Assembly: GCA_035486355.1 (NCBI GenBank)
Contig: DATHNE010000118.1
Location: 1 to 19,755 of the forward strand
Reading direction: 5' to 3'
Source of the DNA: Palsa-883 sp035486355
GTDB lineage: Bacteria; Pseudomonadota; Alphaproteobacteria; Acetobacterales; Acetobacteraceae
Length of the DNA: 19,755 nt
The translations under genes and the position numbers were made by a program. Below are positions 14,503 through 19,755 of this stretch, piece after piece; the stretch's first letter is position 1, and each line of letters starts with the position of its first letter. The notes below the pieces were generated by a model that saw nothing but the letters and a program-made list of their open reading frames with translations, did not search any database and was not told where the DNA came from.

Positions 14503-15453
14503 TCAGGCGTCTCCGTAGGTGATGACGTGGCAGAGGCCGCCGGGGCGCAGGATGGACGGCATGGCAGAAGGCAGATCCTCGAAACGGGTCGGGCCTTGCA
14601 GCAACGCGTCGAAGTTGGCGTCGTTCAGCAGCGATAGTGCGGTGGCAAGGCGTTCGGCGTGGGTGCGGCGGCCGCGCATGATGGGTGCGATAGCACCGAC
14701 CTGGCTGGCGGTCAGGCGCAGGCGGCTTGCGTGGAAGGCCTCGCCCAACGGGATGGCGGGAGCGGCGTCGGCGTACCAGCTTGCCTCGATGATGCGAGCT
14801 TCGAAGGCAGCGCTGGCGAGGCACAAACGCAACCCTGATTCAGATGCGGAACAGTGGACGATCAGCTCCTGCTCGGCCGGCGCCGTGTCGGGCGTGGCGA
14901 AGGCGCAACCGAATTCCCGCGCGATCGTTGCGCGGGCGGGATCGAGGTCCACCACCGTCACGCGCGCAGCCGGGATCCGTGCCAACAACGCCGCCGTCAA
15001 CAGACCGAGCACGCCGGCACCGACCACCAGCATCCGCTCGCCCGGCAAAGGCGCGGCGTCCCACAGCAGATTCAGCGCGGTCTCCATGTTCGCGGCCAGC
15101 ACGGCGCGTTGCGTGGGGACGGCGTCAGGGATCGGGATGCACATCGCGGCCGGCGCGTTGAAGTGGTCCTGATGCGGATGCAGAACGAAGACCCGCTGGC
15201 CGCGCTCGGTCATCGCGACAGCGCAGTAGCCGTATTTCACCGGGAACGGGAAATCGCCCGCCATCCGTGGCGCGCGCATCGTCTGGTATTGGCTGGGCGG
15301 CACGCGGCCGGCGAAGACCAGCGCCTCGGTGCCGCGGGAGACGCCGCTGGCCAGCATGCGCAGGCGGTGCTCGGCAGGCCCAGGCGCGGGCAGGTCTTCC
15401 GGGCGCAGCTCGCCCTGGCCAGGCCAAATGATCCAGAACGCATGCGCCGTCAT
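14503..15453 (-). CDS. MDR-superfamily oxidoreductase annotated as zinc-type, but lacking zinc ligands
   Basis: A 316-residue medium-chain dehydrogenase/reductase. The N-terminal GroES-like domain has SGVSRGTEALVFAGR (36-50) where classical zinc alcohol dehydrogenases have the Cys ligand motif. It has FPFPVKYGYCAV (68-79) instead of the GHE motif. HPHQDHF (92-98) and ANMETALNLLWDA (121-133) follow. The Rossmann fold carries VVGAGVLGLL (143-152) and an acidic residue at the end of beta-2 (VVDLD), which favours NAD. The SRGTE motif recalls BchC-like members. The ATG at 15453 overlaps the stop of the RibD-type gene (ATGA) and precedes the PTPS-like gene with no gap, so all three are translationally coupled. 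The substrate is unknown; a reduced pterin or pyrimidine intermediate is a guess from the neighbours. Confidence 0.88.
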   Translation of the reverse strand: MTAHAFWIIWPGQGELRPEDLPAPGPAEHRLRMLASGVSRGTEALVFAGRVPPSQYQTMRAPRMAGDFPFPVKYGYCAVAMTERGQRVFVLHPHQDHFNAPAAMCIPIPDAVPTQRAVLAANMETALNLLWDAAPLPGERMLVVGAGVLGLLTAALLARIPAARVTVVDLDPARATIAREFGCAFATPDTAPAEQELIVHCSASESGLRLCLASAAFEARIIEASWYADAAPAIPLGEAFHASRLRLTASQVGAIAPIMRGRRTHAERLATALSLLNDANFDALLQGPTRFEDLPSAMPSILRPGGLCHVITYGDA

Positions 15454-16190
15454 GGCGCTGCTGGTTGGCATAGGGGGATATCCAGCAGCAGGTCGGGGCC
15501 GAGCTTGTGCACCGTCCAGTCGAAGCGCCGCACGCCAGCCAGCGTGGGGGCCGGGGGCAGGACGAATGCCGGCACGCCATCGCCCAGCAACAATGGCGCG
15601 ACGGTCACGTGCAACCGGTCCAGCACGCCAGCGGCGAGGAAGCGGGACACCGTGATGCCGCCGCCCTCGACGAACACGCGTTGCAGCCCGCGATCGGCCA
15701 GCGCGGCCAGCAGGGTCTGGAGGCACAATCCCGCCCCAGCCCTCGGCAAGCGCAGCACGGTGGCCTGGCCCAGCGCGTCGGGGCCGGCGGCGTCCGCGGC
15801 GCAGGCCAACAGGGTGGGCGGGCCGTCCTGGAACACCTGGTAGCGCGCGTCCAGGCGGCGCTCGGGATCGAGCACCACGCGGACCGGCGACGGGCCCTCC
15901 ACCGCGCGGGTGGTCAGGCGCGGGTCGTCGGCGCGCACCGTGCCGGCGCCGACCAGCACAACGTCGAACAGGGCGCGCAGGCGGTGGGTGTGGATGATGT
16001 CGGCGGGGCCGCTGATCCAGCACGACGCGCCGGTCGTCGTGGCAATCCGCCCGTCCAATGACTGCGCGATTCGGCCAAGCACGTAGCGGCCGGGCGATGC
16101 TAGCAACGGTCCGTAGAGCAGCGACAGGGCCGCATCCGCCGGAGCGCGGCCAAGCAGGCGGCGCCATGTCTGCGGGTCCGGCCCGGTCAT
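15450..16190 (-). CDS. RibD C-terminal (dihydrofolate reductase-like) reductase, stand-alone
   Basis: A 246-residue NADPH-dependent reductase domain of the RibD_C/DHFR fold without the N-terminal deaminase of RibD. Key segments are GRIAQSLDGRIA (39-50), HTHRLRALFDVVLVGAGTVRADDPRLT (67-93), PVRVVLDPERRLD (102-114), RVFVEGGGITVSRFLAAG (171-188) and LHVTVAPLLLGDG (193-205). RibD reduces the ribosyl group of a pyrimidine in riboflavin synthesis; relatives reduce similar substrates. An extra N-terminal segment of about 35 residues precedes the fold. The ATG at 16190 was chosen. A second candidate at 16241 adds 17 residues, and neither has a good ribosome site. It is the first gene of a three-gene operon and is divergent from osmC. 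Confidence 0.88.
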   Translation of the reverse strand: MTGPDPQTWRRLLGRAPADAALSLLYGPLLASPGRYVLGRIAQSLDGRIATTTGASCWISGPADIIHTHRLRALFDVVLVGAGTVRADDPRLTTRAVEGPSPVRVVLDPERRLDARYQVFQDGPPTLLACAADAAGPDALGQATVLRLPRAGAGLCLQTLLAALADRGLQRVFVEGGGITVSRFLAAGVLDRLHVTVAPLLLGDGVPAFVLPPAPTLAGVRRFDWTVHKLGPDLLLDIPLCQPAAP

Positions 16191-16271
16191 GTCCGTGCGT
16201 ATCACGCGAGGATCATGGCGCGAAAGCGCCGCGATCCCCATGTGAGCGCAGCAACCAGACGGAGGGGATCG

Positions 16272-16703
16272 ATGGCCAGCATGAAACGCCACGCCAGCGC
16301 GGCATGGTTCGGCAGTGGCAAGGACGGGTCGGGCAGTCTGAGCACGCAGAGCAAGACCCTGTCCGAGACGCCCTATTCCTACACAGCGCGATTTGGTGAT
16401 GGAAAAGGGACCAATCCCGAGGAGCTGATCGCGGCGGCGCATGCCGGGTGTTTCAGCATGGCGACGGCGTTTCAGTTGAGCGGGGCCGGCCACCCGCCGG
16501 AGAGCCTGCACACCGAGGCAACGCTGACGATGGAGCAGGAGGCGGGCGGCTGGAAGATCTCGGCGGTGCATCTGACGATGCGGGCGAAGGTGCCGGGGCT
16601 TGATGCGGCGACGTTCCAGGAGCTGGCCGCGGGGGCGAAGGCGAACTGCCCGGTGTCGAAGGTGCTGAACGCGACGATCACGTTGGATGCCGCTTTGGAT
16701 TAG
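16272..16703 (+). CDS. osmC: OsmC, organic hydroperoxide reductase of the OsmC/Ohr family
   Basis: A 143-residue cytosolic peroxidase that closely follows E. coli OsmC along its full length. It has the GKGTNPEELIAAAHAGCFSM segment (residues 44-63) with the peroxidatic Cys60, and KANCPVSKVLNA with the resolving Cys126. Arg40 (SYTARFGDG) and Glu51 complete the active site. OsmC proteins reduce organic hydroperoxides and work as a dimer. The ATG at 16272 has GGAGGGG 4 nt upstream, better than the in-frame ATG at 16281. A longer frame from 16215 lacks homology. It is divergent from the RibD-type operon with 81 nt between starts. Confidence 0.95.
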   Translation: MASMKRHASAAWFGSGKDGSGSLSTQSKTLSETPYSYTARFGDGKGTNPEELIAAAHAGCFSMATAFQLSGAGHPPESLHTEATLTMEQEAGGWKISAVHLTMRAKVPGLDAATFQELAAGAKANCPVSKVLNATITLDAALD

Positions 16704-16722
16704 CGGGGAGGATCAAACGAGG

Positions 16723-16760
16723 CGCCTTCTGCCATCGCCCTGACGGCGTTGCGGAAGGCG
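16723..16760. terminator. Possible hairpin between convergent osmC and SDR genes
   Basis: CGCCTTC (16723-16729) pairs with GAAGGCG (16754-16760), with a further CGCC/GGCG pairing inside. It lies between convergent stops at 16703 and 16803. No T tract. Confidence 0.3.
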
Positions 16761-16802
16761 TTTCGCTTGTCCGTTCCACGCAGGTTGCCCCGTTGGAGCG
16801 GC

Positions 16803-17555
16803 TCAGTGGAACATGCGACCGGCGTCGATGACGATGGTCTGGCCGGTCATGGTTTCGGTGCGGCACATCGTCACCACCATGTCGGCGCAGTCGTCCTTGT
16901 CGGCAGCCTTCTTCAGCAGCGAACTGGCCGCGTTGCGCTTGACCACATCGGGCAGCAGGTTGGCGGTGGCGCGCGTGCCCTCCAGCAATCCGGGCGCAAC
17001 ACAATTCACCAACGTTTCGGGGGCGAGCGCGACGGCCATGCATTTCGTGAGGTGGATCAGGCCGGCCTTCGACACCGCATAGGCGATCGACGAGCCGGTC
17101 GGGCCGAGCCCGGCGACCGAGGCGATGTTGACGATGCGGCCCCTGCCCTGCGCCTTCATGACCGGCGCCACCGCCTTGGTCAGGCGCATCGGCCCAGTGA
17201 GGTTCACCGCCATGATCTTCTCCCACAGCTCCTCGGTGAGATTGTCGAGGTCGGGGAACGGCACCGATTTGTTGAAGGCGGCGTCGTTGATCAGGATGTC
17301 GAGACGCCCGAAACGCGCAGTGACGTCGCCCACCAGCGTGTCGACTGCGATCTTGTCGATGATGTCGCAGGCGAAGGCGGCGGCGTTGATCTGGTAGTGC
17401 GAGGTCAGGTCGTGCACGACGCCCTCCGCTTGGTCGCGGCTTTGCGCAAACATGACGGCGATGTGGGCGCCTTCCCGGGCGAGCGCGTGGCAGATGCGCT
17501 GCCCGAGACCGCCATTGCCGCCGGTGACCAGCGCGACCGCGCCTTTGAGATCCAT
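16803..17555 (-). CDS. Short-chain dehydrogenase/reductase (SDR)
   Basis: A 250-residue classical SDR, NAD(P)H-dependent and of 3-oxoacyl-ACP reductase/FabG type. The cofactor loop is TGGNGGLG (11-18), the adenine contact is D64 (CDIID), and the NNAG-like motif is NDAA (90-93). The catalytic residues are N118, S146 (NIASVAG), Y159 and K163 (YAVSK). The C-terminal TGQTIVIDAGRMF is typical. AGGAGA lies about 6 nt before the ATG at 17555. The frame remains open far upstream, but that part is the antisense of the divergent amidohydrolase gene. The substrate is a carbonyl or alcohol and cannot be named. The shared divergent region with the amidohydrolase suggests one small pathway. Confidence 0.94.
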   Translation of the reverse strand: MDLKGAVALVTGGNGGLGQRICHALAREGAHIAVMFAQSRDQAEGVVHDLTSHYQINAAAFACDIIDKIAVDTLVGDVTARFGRLDILINDAAFNKSVPFPDLDNLTEELWEKIMAVNLTGPMRLTKAVAPVMKAQGRGRIVNIASVAGLGPTGSSIAYAVSKAGLIHLTKCMAVALAPETLVNCVAPGLLEGTRATANLLPDVVKRNAASSLLKKAADKDDCADMVVTMCRTETMTGQTIVIDAGRMFH

Positions 17556-17636
17556 GAACGTTCTCCTTTGCGTGGGGCGCGGGTGCCCCGGGGTTGGGGG
17601 CAGTCTGTTGCGGCAGGCGGGGCGCCGGCAAGGGGG

Positions 17637-17655
17637 GGTCGCCACATCGGTGACC
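17637..17655. promoter_or_regulatory. Imperfect 19-bp palindrome, candidate operator
   Basis: GGTCGCC-ACATC-GGTGACC pairs at 6 of 7 positions per arm. It lies in the 213-nt divergent region between the SDR (17555) and amidohydrolase (17769) starts, beside the only AT-rich patch there (CAAAATATTG around 17670-17680). No adjacent regulator is seen. Confidence 0.3.
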
Positions 17656-17768
17656 ACAAAATGTCGCCAAAATATTGAGCGCTGACACACAGACGACGCG
17701 TCGCGGCATGACGATCGCCATCGCGCCCGCTTCGTGCCACGCTCGCTCCACCCGGCGGGAGGAATCAA

Positions 17769-18767
17769 ATGCGCATCGTCGCCCTGGAAGAGCACTACAC
17801 CGTCCCTCGCATCGTCGCCGGGATCTCCCCCGACGTGGTCGCGCAGCGCGGCTTTCCCACCGATCCGAATTTCCGCTGGGCGCAGACACTCAAGCGGAAC
17901 GAATTGGCCGACCTCGGGCCGGCGCGGCTCGCGGACATGGATGAAAGCGGCATCACCGTGCAGGTGCTCTCGGTCGCCGGGCCGGGTGCCGATCTCGTGC
18001 CGGGTCAGGCGGGCATCGACCTCGCGCGTGCCTACAACGACGCGCTGGCCGAAGCCTGCGCGCGCCACCCCACGCGCTATCGCGGCTTTGCGCACCTGCC
18101 CATGCTGGCGCCCGAGGCCGCCGCGACAGAGCTGGAGCGCACGGTCACGCAGCTCGGCTTTCACGGCGTACTGGTGAACGGGCCGACCGATGGGCTGTTC
18201 CTGGACGATCCGCAGTTCGAACCGATCCTGGCACGGGCGGCGGCGCTGGATGTGCCGATCTACCTGCATCCCGGCATTCCGGCGCCAGAGGTGCGCGCGG
18301 CGTATTACGATGGGCTGCCGGGGAATTTCAGCTTCACGCTCGCGCTGTCCGCCTGGGGCTGGCACTACGACACCGCGGTGCATGTGCTGCGCCTCGCGCT
18401 GAGCGGCGCGCTGGATCGGCATCCCGGGTTGAAGATCGTCGTCGGCCACATGGGTGAGGCCTTGCCGTTCATGCTGGACCGGATCGATGAAACAACGACT
18501 ATACAGGCGAAATCGTTGCTGAGGCGGTCGGTACGACAGACGATCGTCGATCAGGTGTGGATCACCACCAGCGGCTTCTTCACCATGGTGCCGTTCATGG
18601 CGGCGCTGATGACGTTCGGCGTGGACCGGATCATGTTCTCGGTGGATTACCCGTTCGCGTCGAACGCGCGGGCGCGGGCGTTTCTGGATACGCTGCCGGT
18701 GTCACCGCCGGATCGCGCGAAGATCGCGCATGGGAATGCCGATGTATTGTTGCGGCTGCCGGGGTGA
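17769..18767 (+). CDS. Amidohydrolase-family decarboxylase (ACMSD/gamma-resorcylate decarboxylase-like)
   Basis: A 332-residue metal-dependent TIM-barrel enzyme of the amidohydrolase-related family that includes 2-amino-3-carboxymuconate semialdehyde decarboxylase and gamma-resorcylate decarboxylase. The N-terminal ALEEHY (5-10) gives metal or active-site residues E7 and H9. Later ligands are H167 in YLHPGIP, H227 in VVGHMGE and D293 in FSVDYPF, all in family order. The family removes CO2 from aromatic or unsaturated acids, or hydrolyses related bonds. The ATG at 17769 has GGGAGGAA about 5 nt upstream. The divergent SDR could act on the same compound. The stop codon lies within about 20 bases of where the FlgI-like sequence on the other strand ends. 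Confidence 0.92.
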   Translation: MRIVALEEHYTVPRIVAGISPDVVAQRGFPTDPNFRWAQTLKRNELADLGPARLADMDESGITVQVLSVAGPGADLVPGQAGIDLARAYNDALAEACARHPTRYRGFAHLPMLAPEAAATELERTVTQLGFHGVLVNGPTDGLFLDDPQFEPILARAAALDVPIYLHPGIPAPEVRAAYYDGLPGNFSFTLALSAWGWHYDTAVHVLRLALSGALDRHPGLKIVVGHMGEALPFMLDRIDETTTIQAKSLLRRSVRQTIVDQVWITTSGFFTMVPFMAALMTFGVDRIMFSVDYPFASNARARAFLDTLPVSPPDRAKIAHGNADVLLRLPG

Positions 18768-18785
18768 CGCGAAGCGGACCGCCGA

Positions 18786-19276
18786 GAAGCCGTGGGTGAC
18801 GGCGCCGGCGGCACCGCGCGCGGCGATGGCGCCGGTGGCCGGCGCGCCCTGGACGACGGCGTAGACCTCGCCATCCGCGGCCAGCAGGGACGTCACCAGC
18901 AGCGTGCCGCCGGTCAGGTTTGACGCATCGCCCAGCGCCGACACCGCGACATCGATCCGGCTGCCGCCGCGGGAGACGGGGGCAGCTCCCCGGTTACCAT
19001 CACCGCGGCGATGTTCTTGATCTCGAGCTTGGTGATCTGGTCGCGGGTGTTGACGCCCGGGCGCTCCTGCATGTCAACCAGCGCGTCGCAGTTGAATACC
19101 GCATTGTCGAGCTTCTCGCCGGTGCCGTTCAGGCCGACCACCAAGACGTAGCCGACCAACTGGTTGTCGCGCACGCCCTCCAGGTCGGCGATATCCTTGA
19201 TGCGCGCCTGCGCGACCGCCGCGATCGCGGCGCCCAGCAGCAGGACGGTCAGCGCGAGCAGGAAGAGACGCTTCAT
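18786..19276 (-). pseudogene. flgI: flgI pseudogene (flagellar P-ring protein), frameshifted and 3'-truncated
   Basis: The frame from ATG 19276 encodes a Sec signal peptide (MKRLFLLALTVLLLGAAIAA), then the FlgI hallmark RIKDIADLEGVRDNQLVGYV, LVVGLNGTGEKLDN and KNIAAVMVTGELPP. The frame then breaks. Adding one base near 18974-18977 restores PPFSRGGSRIDVAVSALGD, and the next frame carries GGTLLVTSLLAADGEVYAVVQG, also FlgI. The homology stops at about 18786 (AVTHGF), roughly 150 residues into a protein of about 370. The rest is missing, replaced by the antisense of the amidohydrolase 3' end. No ribosome site is obvious. It cannot make a P-ring. No other flagellar gene is in the window. A one-base sequencing error could explain the frameshift but not the truncation. 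Confidence 0.85.
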
Positions 19277-19399
19277 GATCGGTGGAGTGTGAGGAGAAAC
19301 CGCTAAGCATTTGCGTGCCGCCTGCTGCGGGATCGGCAAAGGCCGTGTCAGGGCGAAACGTGCAGCGTTCCGCGCCCGCACCACGGCCCCGACGCCGGA

Positions 19400-19424
19400 C
19401 CCACCGGCAAGATCTGCCGGTGGG
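19400..19424. terminator. Strong hairpin upstream of the flgI remnant
   Basis: A perfect 10-bp stem, CCCACCGGCA (19400-19409) with TGCCGGTGGG (19415-19424), around a 5-nt loop. There is no T tract on either side. It may be a terminator or a repeat remnant. Confidence 0.4.
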
Positions 19425-19674
19425 CGGGAAGAACGCGGGCGATGGAGCCGGAACAATGACGATCGGCGCGGTCAATGGACCGTTCCCCTTCCGCGCCACC
19501 ACATCCGCGCCAAGCCGTGTGGCCAGCGGCTTCCAGGTGCCCAAGGACGGCGTGGCGGACAGCCAGGCCCCCGAGCCGACCGCCGGCCAAGCCAGGTCGA
19601 CCACGTGACGCTTGATCCTAAATCCGGCAGTTGGGTAATTGCCTGGCCTCCCCGAATCGGCGGAATCTGTTGGC

Positions 19675-19755
19675 ATGGACACACAGGAACCGGTTGTCAT
19701 CGCTCACCCTGCGGGTGAACAACCGATGGTTGAGGCTCGTTCGGCGATAGCGGAC
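19675..19755 (+). CDS. Possible N-terminal fragment of a hypothetical protein (runs off right edge)
   Basis: ATG at 19675 opens a frame that stays open for 27 codons to the edge (MDTQEPVVIAHPAGEQPMVE and on). GGCGGAAT about 9 nt upstream is a weak ribosome site. A stem-loop lies inside the frame. I recognise no family. The minus strand is also open over this stretch, so the call is tentative. Confidence 0.22.
   Translation, partial: MDTQEPVVIAHPAGEQPMVEARSAIAD
19691..19725. other. Two-part stem-loop near the right edge
   Basis: An outer stem, CGGTTGT (19691-19697) with ACAACCG (19719-19725), and an inner stem, TCACCC (19704-19709) with GGGTGA (19713-19718), around a TGC loop. A 6-nt bulge lies on the left side only. 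It could be a terminator, a repeat end or a regulatory structure. Confidence 0.4.

Larger units (their letters stand above)
19277..19755. other. Right-edge region without a recognised gene
   Basis: About 480 nt upstream of the broken flgI. Overlapping open frames exist on both strands but look like GC-rich shadows, and none resembles FlgA, FlgH or another flagellar product. It contains two hairpins, listed separately. A short frame from ATG 19675 stays open to the window edge. Confidence 0.4.

Noticed and set aside
16678..17889. A 403-codon minus-strand frame over the SDR gene
   Set aside because: It is an Arg-rich shifted reading of the SDR gene and its upstream region, without any motif.
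17556..18449. Long N-terminal extension of the SDR frame
   Set aside because: The added part is antisense to the amidohydrolase gene. The ATG at 17555 has a good ribosome site and matches the start of the fold.
19074..19700. Minus-strand 208-codon frame upstream of and over flgI as a flagellar gene
   Set aside because: The translation matches no FlgA or FlgH feature, and its 3' part is a shifted reading of the flgI remnant.
1..19755. CRISPR arrays, tRNA or rRNA genes, complete insertion sequences
   Set aside because: No regularly spaced direct repeats, cloverleaf-like sequences, rRNA motifs or transposase genes were seen in the intergenic stretches.

Overview
This is a GC-rich chromosomal window, about two thirds GC by eye, from what looks like an alphaproteobacterium. 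Acetobacteraceae/Rhodospirillales is my best guess, from the mix of orphan solute-binding proteins, CoA-transferases, luciferase-like oxidoreductases and YXWGXW-repeat proteins. That placement is inference. I see no rRNA, tRNA, CRISPR array or intact insertion sequence. The gene set is accessory catabolism and redox chemistry in short units, mostly one to three genes, on both strands.

Layout, left to right. Positions 1-333 hold the C-terminal end of an unrecognised gene cut by the left edge. A Nu-class (YfcG-like) glutathione S-transferase (-) is divergent from an oxalate/formate-type MFS transporter (+). A two-gene acyl-CoA unit follows (-): acyl-CoA dehydrogenase, then a class III CoA-transferase overlapping it by 4 nt. 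Divergent from that unit is an orphan Leu/Ile/Val-type periplasmic binding protein (+). A thiamine-diphosphate enzyme of the acetolactate synthase/benzoylformate decarboxylase fold (-) and a D-2-hydroxyacid dehydrogenase (+) are divergent around a perfect 14-bp palindrome. After a 201-bp inverted-repeat element comes a tandem pair of luciferase-like (LLM) oxidoreductases (-). Next are two exported YXWGXW-repeat proteins (-), and divergent from them a MarR-GNAT fusion (+) that appears to have a leaderless promoter.

The most unusual block is 14101-16190 (-). It is a tightly coupled three-gene operon: a stand-alone RibD reductase domain, a zinc-less MDR oxidoreductase, and a 6-pyruvoyltetrahydropterin synthase/QueD homologue that lacks one zinc ligand and the classical catalytic residues. 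All three families handle pterin- or riboflavin-precursor-like substrates or reductions, so the operon is a candidate for an undescribed pterin or pyrimidine modification pathway. It is divergent from osmC.

The right end holds an SDR oxidoreductase (-) divergent from an ACMSD/gamma-resorcylate-decarboxylase-type amidohydrolase (+). A broken flagellar P-ring gene, flgI (-), follows. It carries a one-base frameshift, and its FlgI-like sequence stops within about 20 bases of the amidohydrolase stop codon, which marks a deletion or rearrangement junction. The last 480 bases hold two clear hairpins and no recognisable gene.
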